Assembly (NCBI GenBank): GCA_029262055.1 | Contig: JAJDAD010000092.1 | Coordinates: 62,001-126,000 of the forward strand | DNA from: Candidatus Zhuqueibacterota bacterium | GTDB lineage: Bacteria; Zhuqueibacterota; Zhuqueibacteria; Oceanimicrobiales; Oceanimicrobiaceae | DNA: 64,000 nucleotides | Direction of reading: 5' to 3' | Part shown: positions 36,436-44,478 of the stretch, one piece after another | How positions within the stretch are numbered: the first letter of the stretch is position 1 | Layout: the number at the start of each line of letters is the position of its first letter | Notes under the pieces: model-generated | Told to the model about the DNA's origin: nothing | Database searches by the model: none | Seen by the model: only the letters and a program-made list of their open reading frames with translations | Translations under genes and position numbers: made by a program

Positions 36436-37368
36436 ATGGGAGTGCGCATATTGACAAAGCTCGGCTTTACAACGACCGTCCTGGGGTTCCTGCTCACCTC
36501 AGCCATCGCAGGCTGGGCTCAGACAGGGGATGGCGGAGGGACCGGCCTGGCATTCTTGAAAGTAGGTGTGGGGGCGCGCGCCAGTGCAATGGGGGAAGCC
36601 TACACCGCGGTGTCCGATGATGCGACAGCCACTTTTTGGAATCCTGCGGCGCTTGCACTCCTGGAGCAACCCCAGGTAGCATTTACGCATACCGAGTGGA
36701 TTCAGGACATCACGGCGGAGTATTTTGCATTCGTATCGCAGGCATTTGGCGGCGGTATTGGCCTTAGCATCAATGCAAACGACATCGGAGGGATCGAGCG
36801 GCGGGTCAAGCCTTCGGCCGAGCCCCTTGCAACGGTCGGCGCCAATGATGTCTCGGTCGGCGTTTCTTTCGCGCGCAAATTGAGCCCACATCTTGCTGCT
36901 GGTGTCACCCTAAAATATCTCTATGAGAAGATTTTCATCGAAAGTTCGTCCGGGTATGCGTTTGATGCCGGACTCAGCTACCGCAGCGGGAATTTGCCGG
37001 TGCGGCTGGCCGTCGTTCTGCAGAACGTGGGTTCGATGGGGAACCTGCGTAACGAAGCGATAGAGTTACCGCTGACTGTTAGGGGGGGCATTGCCTACCA
37101 ACATGCTCTTTCCAGTCTCGGTACTTTGGTCCTGGCAGCCGACGCGGTCAAGGTCAAAGAGTCCGATCTGCGTGGGAACTTTGGCGCGGAACTATGGCTG
37201 AAATCCCGGCTCGCGGTCCGTTTAGGCTACCAGACCGGGTTTGACGATCGTGCCCTCAACGGTGGCTTTGGGCTTCAGTTCGCGCGCTACCATTTTGACT
37301 ATGGCTTCACCCCGTTTGACTCAAATTTTGGAGATACGCACCGGATTTCGTTCCGCCTGGATTTGTAA
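36436..37368 (+). CDS. PorV/PorQ family outer-membrane protein (2)
   Basis: 310 residues, ATG 36436. Signal peptide, then FLKVGVGARASAMGEAYTAV and FWNPAALALL, almost the same motif as in the gene before it. The barrel ends ISFRLDL. The tandem arrangement 13 bases downstream of the first copy suggests a duplicated operon gene. It is the last gene before the TonB promoter. Confidence 0.88.
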   Translation: MGVRILTKLGFTTTVLGFLLTSAIAGWAQTGDGGGTGLAFLKVGVGARASAMGEAYTAVSDDATATFWNPAALALLEQPQVAFTHTEWIQDITAEYFAFVSQAFGGGIGLSINANDIGGIERRVKPSAEPLATVGANDVSVGVSFARKLSPHLAAGVTLKYLYEKIFIESSSGYAFDAGLSYRSGNLPVRLAVVLQNVGSMGNLRNEAIELPLTVRGGIAYQHALSSLGTLVLAADAVKVKESDLRGNFGAELWLKSRLAVRLGYQTGFDDRALNGGFGLQFARYHFDYGFTPFDSNFGDTHRISFRLDL

Positions 37369-37488
37369 CGTCTCAGATAAAACTTGGCGTCAATGCGGCG
37401 GTTCTTCCGCCCGCTTGGACTGAATGTGCCCACCTGCTCCGATCCAAAAGTTGCCTTAATTATTGAAAAATCAGAAGTAAAAAAAAAG

Positions 37489-37517
37489 TTGACTTTTTAG
37501 GCAGAAATAATTATCAT
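37489..37517 (+). promoter_or_regulatory. Promoter of the exbB-exbD-exbD-tonB operon
   Basis: TTGACT (37489-37494), a 17-base spacer, then TATCAT (37512-37517), in an A/T-rich setting. The start would be near 37524, leaving a leader of about 78 bases. No Fur-like box is obvious. Confidence 0.65.
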
Positions 37518-37601
37518 CCTGAAACATTTCTCATTTCAAGTCAAATCTGCAGCATCACATTACACCGAGTCAGAATTAATTCTAAGGGAGGAAACAGAGT
37601 A

Positions 37602-38231
37602 ATGAATCTATTGCAGCTCTTCAATGACGGTGGTGGATTTATGTGGCCAATTCTCATCACCCTGATTATCGGTCTTGCAATCAGTTTGGAGCGATTTTGG
37701 ACGCTTACGAGAGCCTCGATCAACACGCGGAGGTTCCTGGCTGATATCAAGAAGGCCCTGCGTGAAGGTGGTATTGATGCTGCCGCGGAAAAGTGCGCGA
37801 ATACCAGAGGTCCGGTGGCGTCGATTTTTCATGCCGGCTTGCTCAGGGCTGATCGAGGGATTGATCATGTTGAGAAAGCTGTGATGAATGCTGGTTCCAT
37901 TGAGATGGCTTTCCTGGAGAAGGGCCTTGTGTGGCTTGGCACCGTCATAAGTGTCGCCCCGATGCTCGGCTTTTTGGGCACAGTCTGGGGAATGATTGAG
38001 GCATTTCAGGCGATCGCCGCGGCTAACGACATTTCACCAACCATCGTCGCCGGCGGTATTTCAAAAGCACTGTTGACCACGCTTCTCGGTCTGGTCGTGG
38101 CCATCATCATTCAGGTACTAAACAACTACTTTATCTCCCGTGTCGATAGTTTGATCGTTGACATGGAGGAAAGTTCTGTGGATTTTGTCGATACTCTTAT
38201 AGAAATGGAACGTAAGCGCCATGCTAGTTGA
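37602..38231 (+). CDS. exbB: ExbB/TolQ/MotA family proton channel
   Basis: 209 residues. ATG 37602 has GGAGG nine bases upstream. Three membrane helices at about 12-32, 108-130 and 145-168, and the family segment WLGTVISVAPMLGFLGTVWGMI. It forms the pentameric proton channel that, with ExbD, energises TonB. Its stop overlaps the next gene by 11 bases, so the operon is translationally coupled. Confidence 0.94.
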   Translation: MNLLQLFNDGGGFMWPILITLIIGLAISLERFWTLTRASINTRRFLADIKKALREGGIDAAAEKCANTRGPVASIFHAGLLRADRGIDHVEKAVMNAGSIEMAFLEKGLVWLGTVISVAPMLGFLGTVWGMIEAFQAIAAANDISPTIVAGGISKALLTTLLGLVVAIIIQVLNNYFISRVDSLIVDMEESSVDFVDTLIEMERKRHAS

Positions 38232-38625
38232 CAATAAGAAGAAACGCGGTGAGACAGAAATACCGATGGCCTCGCTGGCCGATATCGCATTTCTGTTGCT
38301 AATCTTCTTTCTTGTTACCACAACGATTGACGTCGACCGGGGTATCGGCCTGACCCTGCCCGCAAAGGGTGAGGAGACCGAAGTGCGCTCCACCAATATC
38401 ACAAATCTACTGGTCAACGCTGCCGGCGAAGTCCTGGTTGACGGCGAGCAGGTGGCAATGAACGATGTCGCCCGGTTGATTCGCGAGAAGATCGCCGAAA
38501 ACGAAAAACTGATCGTATCGGTCAAGACCGACCGGCTGACCAAGTACGAAGCTTATGTCCAGGTACTTGATGAGCTCAAAGTAGCAAATGCAACCCGCAT
38601 TTCTATTGCTGAGCCAGAAAAGTAA
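38221..38625 (+). CDS. exbD: ExbD-type biopolymer transport protein (1)
   Basis: 134 residues. One N-terminal membrane helix with the conserved proton-carrying Asp in EIPMASLADIAFLLLIFFLV, followed by the periplasmic domain (NLLVNAAGEVLVDGEQV...). It overlaps exbB by 11 bases. It partners ExbB in coupling proton flow to TonB. Confidence 0.94.
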   Translation: MLVDNKKKRGETEIPMASLADIAFLLLIFFLVTTTIDVDRGIGLTLPAKGEETEVRSTNITNLLVNAAGEVLVDGEQVAMNDVARLIREKIAENEKLIVSVKTDRLTKYEAYVQVLDELKVANATRISIAEPEK

Positions 38626-38643
38626 TCAGATGGAGGATCGCAG

Positions 38644-39054
38644 TTGAAATTTGAAAACAAAAACAAGGTGAAGCCGGGAATACCGATGTCTTCTCTACCG
38701 GATATTGTGTTCCTCTTACTTATTTTCTTCATGGTTTCTTCCGTTTTCAAGGAGTTTCAAGGGATTCAGGTTGTCTTGCCGACAGCGCGAAAAATTGAGA
38801 AGCTGGCAGGCAAGAGAGATGTCGCTTATATTTGGGTAGCAAAAGATGGACAACTTTCCGTAGATGACCGTTTTGTCAACACAAACGATCTGTCAAAGAT
38901 CATGTATAAAAAGCGGATAGATCCATTGCATCCCCTGAAGCTCGTTTCAATGAAAATCGACAGAGGGAGCGAGATGGGAATGGTTACCGATATTCATGAA
39001 CAATTACGGGAAGCCGATGCGCTAAATGTCAATTACTCGGCTAAACCGCAATAA
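38644..39054 (+). CDS. exbD: ExbD-type biopolymer transport protein (2)
   Basis: 136 residues. The TTG at 38644 is set by GGAGG seven bases upstream. Same layout as the gene before: helix with GIPMSSLPDIVFLLLIFFMV and the conserved Asp, then a periplasmic domain. The two ExbD proteins have diverged in their periplasmic parts, so they may work as a heteromer. Tandem ExbD genes are common in Bacteroidota-like TonB systems. Confidence 0.93.
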   Translation: MKFENKNKVKPGIPMSSLPDIVFLLLIFFMVSSVFKEFQGIQVVLPTARKIEKLAGKRDVAYIWVAKDGQLSVDDRFVNTNDLSKIMYKKRIDPLHPLKLVSMKIDRGSEMGMVTDIHEQLREADALNVNYSAKPQ

Positions 39055-39095
39055 ACGAACCTGTTCCACTCAACCCGTGCTGAGGTAATGAAATC

Positions 39096-39734
39096 ATGAG
39101 AAAAAACCCCGAAGCCAATCTTAAATTACAGTACAAGAAAGTCCTGGAACTGGGTGGCATTATTTCCCTCTTCCTGCTGATAGTACTGTTCCAGGGTTTG
39201 CGGGCAGTGAACTTGGATGCTGTGGATACGGAAAACAAGGAGATCCAGATCGAGGTGGCGGACATTCCGCCAACCGAACAGATCAAACGACCGCCGCCTC
39301 CGCCAAAGCCATCCATTCCGATTCCGTCTGAGAGCGAAGACATTCCGGAAGATCTGACGATCGAAACAACTGATCTCGATCTGTCGGATATTCCGCCGCC
39401 ACCTCCACCCCCCGAGGATGATGGCGACATGAACATCTTTGTTCCTTATGATGAGCCTCCGTCCCCAAAGGGCGGTTTTGGCGCCATCCAGCGCTCTCTA
39501 AGGTATCCTGAAATCGCGCGTAAGGCAGGTATTGAGGGTCGCGTGATTGTTCAAGTCCTGGTGTCCGAAAAGGGCAGAGTAGTTGACACACGAGTCATCA
39601 AATCCCTGGGACACAGCGGCTGTGACGAAGCAGCAGTTAAGGCGATCAAGGCCGTGAAATGGAATCCCGCACTACAGCGTGATAAACCCGTGAAGGTTTG
39701 GGTTGCCATCCCGGTTATATTCCGGTTAAAATAA
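39096..39734 (+). CDS. tonB: TonB energy transducer
   Basis: 212 residues. One N-terminal membrane helix (about 20-40), then a proline-rich spacer (KRPPPPPKPSIPIP and DIPPPPPPPEDD), then the TonB C-terminal domain YPEIARKAGIEGRVIVQVLV to the end. It carries energy from ExbB/ExbD to outer-membrane receptors. A strong terminator follows 22 bases after the stop. No TonB-dependent receptor is in this window, so the substrate is unknown. Confidence 0.94.
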   Translation: MRKNPEANLKLQYKKVLELGGIISLFLLIVLFQGLRAVNLDAVDTENKEIQIEVADIPPTEQIKRPPPPPKPSIPIPSESEDIPEDLTIETTDLDLSDIPPPPPPPEDDGDMNIFVPYDEPPSPKGGFGAIQRSLRYPEIARKAGIEGRVIVQVLVSEKGRVVDTRVIKSLGHSGCDEAAVKAIKAVKWNPALQRDKPVKVWVAIPVIFRLK

Positions 39735-39755
39735 GTTGTATCATGAGCCTTATTA

Positions 39756-39787
39756 CGGCGCTCAGGATTCCTGAGCGCCGTTTTTTT
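39756..39787 (+). terminator. Rho-independent terminator of the tonB operon
   Basis: An 11-base-pair perfect stem CGGCGCTCAGG/CCTGAGCGCCG with an ATT loop, followed by seven T residues. Confidence 0.95.
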
Positions 39788-39805
39788 CTTAACCGATGTT
39801 CTGCA

Positions 39806-40345
39806 GTGCGGTATTTCGGTCTCTTCTCTTCCTCTTCATTACTTTTCCTTGTTGCCATTGTCCTGCCACTCATTTTCCTGGGCTGCTTCAATCCGTTTGC
39901 GCCGGAGTTGGATGAGGACTTTGACCTGAGCAATCTCATAACCGAGCAGCAAAGCCCGGAAGAGGTTCTCTCCAATTTCCGTACAGCGTATACCCTTAAA
40001 GATTCCCTGCTCTACAGTGATGTGATCGACGAGTCCTTTATCTTCGAGTTCTTCGACCCGGGCCAACAGGCTACCGGCGGTTTGACAACCTGGGGCAGAG
40101 ACGTAGACCTTCAGACTACCGGTCGCCTGCTGCGGGAATTCGATGTAGTCGATTTGGTTTGGCTCAACACTTTGTTTGAGGAGTCACAAGGCCCCTTCGA
40201 AAGGCGGTTTGTCAGGTTCAACTTGAGCCTCTTCGGCTCCGACTTCAACTTTATCTTAACCGGCACTGCGATCTTCACATTCAAGTTAGATGAGGAAGAT
40301 GATAAGTGGAGAATTGTCAGATGGAAAGACGAATCCGACCTCTAA
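39806..40345 (+). CDS. Lipoprotein of unknown function (paralogue of 22445-23032)
   Basis: 179 residues if GTG 39806 is the start. An open frame reaches further upstream, but it would begin inside tonB and run through the terminator, so I trimmed it. The signal peptide ends in IFLGC, a good lipobox. The pattern CFNPF...SPEEV..NF..AY...DS..Y.D..DESF.FEF and the C-terminal DDKWRIVRWKDESDL match the lipoprotein at 22445. No ribosome site is clear. The function is unknown. Confidence 0.7.
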   Translation: MRYFGLFSSSSLLFLVAIVLPLIFLGCFNPFAPELDEDFDLSNLITEQQSPEEVLSNFRTAYTLKDSLLYSDVIDESFIFEFFDPGQQATGGLTTWGRDVDLQTTGRLLREFDVVDLVWLNTLFEESQGPFERRFVRFNLSLFGSDFNFILTGTAIFTFKLDEEDDKWRIVRWKDESDL

Positions 40346-40463
40346 CTGGGAATAAATCAAATATCCAGTCTGTTGAAGTTGTGTGAAATGCATTGATCAC
40401 GTGAGCAATGCGTGCTGCGGAAGAATTGTCCACTATCTCTTAACCAAAACAATGTAGGTGTAA

Positions 40464-41048
40464 TTGACGGACAAATCTGATTCCCGTCGAAAGCAGGAGG
40501 AGTTTCAGGCGCTGGCCTTTTGCCATCTCAATGCGCTCTACAGTACCGCCCTGCGAATGACTCGCAATCCATATGATGCGGAGGATTTGGTCCAAGACGT
40601 TTATGTTCGGGCTTATCGTTTTTTTCACAGGTTCAAACGTGATACCAACTTCAAGGCCTGGATTTTCAAGATATTGACGAACACATACATAAACCAGTAT
40701 CGTAAGAAGGTGAGCAGGCCCCACCACATCGAATTAGAAAAGATAGAGCAAACTTATACCGAGAAGAGAAACGACACACATGCGCGATTTATCGAGAGCT
40801 TCCGAGAGCAGAAGTATGAAAGCCTTTTTGACGATGAGATCACCAGGGCGCTGGCGGCGCTCCCAAACGACTTCCGGCTTGTGGTCATGCTCGCCGACAT
40901 AGAATCGTTTTCGTACAAAGAGATCGCGCAGGTAATCGGGTGTCCACTTGGGACCGTGATGTCGAGGTTGTCTCGTGGTAGAAAACAGTTGCAGTTTCAT
41001 TTGCGAGATTATGCCCTTAAAGAGGGATTTATTGCAAAGCATGAATGA
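40464..41048 (+). CDS. ECF-type RNA polymerase sigma factor
   Basis: 194 residues, TTG start at 40464 with AGGTG five bases upstream. Region 2 spans about 15-80: [20 protein letters not shown] and the following [19 protein letters not shown]. Region 4 spans about 125-180: [20 protein letters not shown] with the helix-turn-helix [18 protein letters not shown]. It directs transcription of envelope-related genes. Its anti-sigma factor overlaps its last codons, and the cytochrome genes that follow are the obvious regulon candidates. Confidence 0.94.
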   Translation: MTDKSDSRRKQEEFQALAFCHLNALYSTALRMTRNPYDAEDLVQDVYVRAYRFFHRFKRDTNFKAWIFKILTNTYINQYRKKVSRPHHIELEKIEQTYTEKRNDTHARFIESFREQKYESLFDDEITRALAALPNDFRLVVMLADIESFSYKEIAQVIGCPLGTVMSRLSRGRKQLQFHLRDYALKEGFIAKHE

Positions 41049-41071
41049 GAATCAACGGAGGTATGAAGTTC

Positions 41072-41752
41072 ATGAAAAAGAAAAATGATAATGTTTACCA
41101 GCTGATCACGGCATACATTGATGGAGAACTGTCCCCTGAACAAATGAAGGAGGTGGAACAGCTTCTGTCAGAGACGCCGGAATACCACGAACACTATCTT
41201 GCTGAAAAGCGGACAAAACGGCTAATCAAGGAAAATGCACCGGTTCTGCAGGCGCCTGCGCAATTACGGAATCGCATCCGTCGACAGATCGCGCGTAGCG
41301 GTTATCGGCCGAGCTTTTGGGAGCTTGTGCAAGGCATGTTTGATTATCGTCCCGCCGCAACAGGCTTCGCTTTTGCTGTGATTGCGTTTTTTGTCTTGCT
41401 GCCTGCCTATGAGATGATATCGAGAAGTGCGGAGTCTCTGATGCAGAAATCAGACTCTACTGCACCTGGTGCCAAATACGATGAACTGACGGGCGAGATA
41501 ATCTGCCTCGATTGCGACATTTTTACAACGCATCGCAACACTCCGCAGGCAGCCTCTTATGCGGAACATGATCCGGTTATTCACCATCCCGGACTGCGCG
41601 CGGACGACGGCGCAATCTGGACTATCCTGCAGAATCCTTCCGAGGAACAAGGACATTATACTCGGGCTCTCTTGCAGAAAAGAGCAATCTTGAGTGGGAC
41701 GGTTTTTGAGAACTCAAGATATATCCATGTGGATGGGTATAAGGTGCTATAG
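41072..41752 (+). CDS. Anti-sigma factor with periplasmic CxxC/His domain
   Basis: 226 residues from ATG 41072, placed by GGAGG ten bases upstream; ATG 41045 and 41063 are possible. The N-terminal anti-sigma domain (YIDGELSPEQMKEVEQLL) lacks the HxxxCxxC zinc motif. One membrane helix lies at about 96-114. The periplasmic part holds CLDC at 145-148, several His, and ADDGAIWTILQN followed by a strand-rich end with ILSGTVFENSRYIHVDGYKVL. This last part resembles small periplasmic domains that follow a CxGC pair. It may sense a metal or redox state and release the sigma factor. Confidence 0.8.
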   Translation: MKKKNDNVYQLITAYIDGELSPEQMKEVEQLLSETPEYHEHYLAEKRTKRLIKENAPVLQAPAQLRNRIRRQIARSGYRPSFWELVQGMFDYRPAATGFAFAVIAFFVLLPAYEMISRSAESLMQKSDSTAPGAKYDELTGEIICLDCDIFTTHRNTPQAASYAEHDPVIHHPGLRADDGAIWTILQNPSEEQGHYTRALLQKRAILSGTVFENSRYIHVDGYKVL

Positions 41753-41933
41753 ACCTAGTTGAACAGATCTTTTTGTGCGTTCAGCAAGGAATAGATAGCC
41801 ACCTGAAACTGTTCTTGATTGATGTAGTCCGGGGGTACTTAACGGTGTATTTCTTATCCGTCCACCCAAGCCCTTTATCAGGGTCGTAATATCTATTAAT
41901 CAACCTATTTATTCATTAATCTGGGAGGTACCG

Positions 41934-42563
41934 ATGAAAGTAAGGAAGATTTTGCACGTTGTGCTGGCTTTGTGTTTGGCCGTGGCAGTGGTAACGAGCA
42001 TCGCTGACCTGACGGCCGGTGAGAAGCACAAACCTGCGGCCTTGACGATGGAACAGAAGATGATGATGAAGAACATGGCCATGAAAAACATGGACAAGTA
42101 TATGGCCAGTATGGATGCGATGAAGGGGCTTCCCAAACATCTCAAACAGACTCAGGACGCAGCCATCAAGTGGGGTGAGGAACTGTTTAACAGTAAATCC
42201 GCACTCAGCACCAATGGTCAGGCTTGTGCCAGTTGCCACCCTGGCGGTGGAACCACGGGCGGCGAGGCTGAAACCCCCATGGCCAGCGAAGCAACCGGCA
42301 AGCCGTACAAGCTGCCAGTCCCCACTCTGGTTGGTTCAGCCGCGACTTTTCCGAAGTATAAAGTTCCTAACGATGCTGTGGTTGATTTGACCGACATGGA
42401 GAATAACTGCATCATGATGTTTATGGCGGCGCAACCGTTAGATAAGAAGAGTCCGGAGGCAAGGGCGTTGACTTCTTATGTTGCTTCTTTAAGCAATGAC
42501 GACAAGGTTTCGGTTGGTGCTGTTCCTGAAATGATGAAGAAAATGATGATGGACATGAAGTAA
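41934..42563 (+). CDS. Met-rich monohaem c-type cytochrome
   Basis: 209 residues; GGGAGG lies just before ATG 41934. Signal peptide, then a Met-rich stretch with 10 Met in residues 39-63 (EQKMMMKNMAMKNMDKYMASM region). One haem site, CASCH at 98-102. The rest (NNCIMMFMAAQPL and SPEARALTSYV) resembles SoxA/TsdA-like single-haem cytochromes, where a Met supplies the second ligand. The last 12 residues contain six Met. The Met-rich ends could bind copper. It is followed by its own terminator. Confidence 0.88.
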   Translation: MKVRKILHVVLALCLAVAVVTSIADLTAGEKHKPAALTMEQKMMMKNMAMKNMDKYMASMDAMKGLPKHLKQTQDAAIKWGEELFNSKSALSTNGQACASCHPGGGTTGGEAETPMASEATGKPYKLPVPTLVGSAATFPKYKVPNDAVVDLTDMENNCIMMFMAAQPLDKKSPEARALTSYVASLSNDDKVSVGAVPEMMKKMMMDMK

Positions 42564-42582
42564 ACAATCTTGTTCTCTAAAT

Positions 42583-42629
42583 GAACGCGGTGTGCCTCAG
42601 CTACATAAGATGGACACCGCGTTCTTTTT
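42583..42629 (+). terminator. Rho-independent terminator after monohaem cytochrome
   Basis: GAACGCGGTGT (42583-42593) pairs with ACACCGCGTTC (42614-42624) around a 20-base loop, then TTTTT. The trihaem gene begins 27 bases later, so read-through may set the ratio of the two cytochromes. Confidence 0.8.
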
Positions 42630-42655
42630 GATATCTACCTATTATTGGAGTAACG

Positions 42656-43687
42656 TTGGGAAAACAATTACAAATGATTGGAAAAATAGTTCTTGGACTA
42701 CTGGCTCTGTTCAGTTTGCAGGCGGTGGCAGCGACCGGTGGAGGCCAGGATGAAGACTGGACCGGCACACCACAGATGGAGTTCATGAATTCTGAAATAG
42801 TTACTTTGTATCAATGCACGAGCTGTCACACCATAGGAGAGAGGGGTGGGACCGTGGGTCCAATCCTAAACCAGGTTGGTACTCGCCGGGACAAGGAGTG
42901 GTTAAGGAGATGGATATCCGACCCGCAAGAAGTGAAGCCCGGGACCAAAATGCCCAAGTTCGATTTCACCCCGGAACAACTGGAGGCGACGGTTGACTAC
43001 CTGGCAAATATGAAGACGGAGTTGCACACCGATCAGATTTTGGCGAAGAAAGTCCCGATGGCGGAAATGGGTCAGGCGCTTTTTGAGGACTACGGTTGTG
43101 TTGCGTGTCATCGTTTCGGCTCTGAAGGCAGGTTCGTTGCCCCTGATTTGACCTGGATAGGCGTGAGAAAGACTGAAGACTGGGAGAAAACCTGGCTCAG
43201 TGCCCCGGAAGCGTTCAAGCCGGGCACCTTTATGCCAAATTTTCATATTCCCGCAAAAGGCGTCGAGGCGTTGGCAGCCTTTCTGCACACTCAGAAGGGG
43301 CAACACAATGATGCCTCACAACAGTGGGAATTCAGGACCAATTTCTTTTTGGGCAACACGGATAAGGAGCGCGGTGAGTTGGTCTTTCGCCGGTTCGGGT
43401 GTTGGTCGTGCCATGGAGAAAGCGCGGTCGGCAAAATAAGGAACCCCAACATGGCTCCCGATGAGACCATGCCTGGACTTAGAAAAGCCACAAACAAATA
43501 TACACAAGAGCAATTCTCCGAACGGCTGAACCAGGTCTTCTACCCCACAGCTCTCGACGAGTCAATGCCGAAGCCACCATTTTATTGTCCGGATTACGGG
43601 AAATATATGGATAAGTCGGAACTGGGCGACCTGTATGCATATCTAAAGTCATTTGCGCCAAAGAAGAGCAAATGGAAGTTTAAGTAA
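42656..43687 (+). CDS. Trihaem c-type cytochrome
   Basis: 343 residues, TTG start at 42656 (GGAG five bases upstream). Signal peptide to about residue 26. Three cytochrome c modules have haem sites CTSCH (54-58), CVACH (148-152) and CWSCH (249-253), with candidate axial Met in KPGTKMPKF (99), KPGTFMPNF (193) and DESMPKPPF near the end. The first two modules resemble each other, so the gene probably grew by duplication. It is likely a periplasmic electron carrier feeding or draining the neighbouring cupredoxin protein. Confidence 0.9.
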   Translation: MGKQLQMIGKIVLGLLALFSLQAVAATGGGQDEDWTGTPQMEFMNSEIVTLYQCTSCHTIGERGGTVGPILNQVGTRRDKEWLRRWISDPQEVKPGTKMPKFDFTPEQLEATVDYLANMKTELHTDQILAKKVPMAEMGQALFEDYGCVACHRFGSEGRFVAPDLTWIGVRKTEDWEKTWLSAPEAFKPGTFMPNFHIPAKGVEALAAFLHTQKGQHNDASQQWEFRTNFFLGNTDKERGELVFRRFGCWSCHGESAVGKIRNPNMAPDETMPGLRKATNKYTQEQFSERLNQVFYPTALDESMPKPPFYCPDYGKYMDKSELGDLYAYLKSFAPKKSKWKFK

Positions 43688-43707
43688 AATCGCGAGAGGA
43701 GCGAGAC

Positions 43708-44457
43708 GTGACAAAATATAGAACTGTTTTGACGAGTGCGGCCCTGACGTTGGTTGTCTTGATTGCCTGGAGTACCAACGGGCAGATTGCTGCTACTCCT
43801 GTCAGAAGCATACTAAGCAACGATGGAAGCATTTCGGGTGCCGTGCGTTTTCCGGACGACTATCCTGAAAGAGAAAAGATTACCACGACCAAAGACCAGG
43901 CCGTGTGCGGGGCATTCCAGTATTCTGAGAGCTTCGTCGTGTCTGAGGAGAATCACGGTTTAAAGAACGTAGTGGTCACCGTCGAGGGCGCAGAAGGAAA
44001 GGTCAAGGCCGGCCAGGCTGCGGCCATTCTGGATCAGAACAAATGTCAATACACCCCGCACGTGCAGGCAGTACCGGTCGGGACCAAGCTGGAAATACTC
44101 AACAATGACGGTCTGTTGCACAACGTCCATGCGTATTTTGATGGTTTAGACCCCAAGAATACTGTCTTTAATAAAGCTCAGCCTAAGTTCCTAAAGAAGA
44201 TTACGCAGACTTTGGACAAGGCTGGAATGTACTTTTTCAAATGCGATGTTCATGACCATATGAGTGCATATATCGCGGTGATGGATCATCCGTACTACGC
44301 CGTCACCGACGAAACCGGCAGGTTTGCCATTTCTAACCTGCCCGCAGGTACGTACAAAGTCAAAGCGTGGCACGAGGTGCTCGGTTCGCTGGAGAAGACG
44401 GTTATCGTCGAATCTGGAAAGGCGGCCGATGCGAACTTCGACATTTTACCCAATTAG
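43708..44457 (+). CDS. Cupredoxin-like protein with carboxypeptidase-regulatory-like domain
   Basis: 249 residues, GTG start at 43708 (GAGGAG upstream). Signal peptide, then a cupredoxin-like domain with type 1 copper ligand candidates: His138 in LLHNVH, then Cys179, His182 and Met185 in FFKCDVHDHM. The C-terminal part (TDETGRFAISNLPAGTYKVKAW) is a carboxypeptidase-regulatory-like or beta-sandwich domain. It resembles methylamine-utilisation-type blue copper proteins. It lies 20 bases after the trihaem cytochrome gene and is probably its redox partner. Confidence 0.85.
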   Translation: MTKYRTVLTSAALTLVVLIAWSTNGQIAATPVRSILSNDGSISGAVRFPDDYPEREKITTTKDQAVCGAFQYSESFVVSEENHGLKNVVVTVEGAEGKVKAGQAAAILDQNKCQYTPHVQAVPVGTKLEILNNDGLLHNVHAYFDGLDPKNTVFNKAQPKFLKKITQTLDKAGMYFFKCDVHDHMSAYIAVMDHPYYAVTDETGRFAISNLPAGTYKVKAWHEVLGSLEKTVIVESGKAADANFDILPN

Positions 44458-44478
44458 TGGTCTTCCCAGGATAACACC

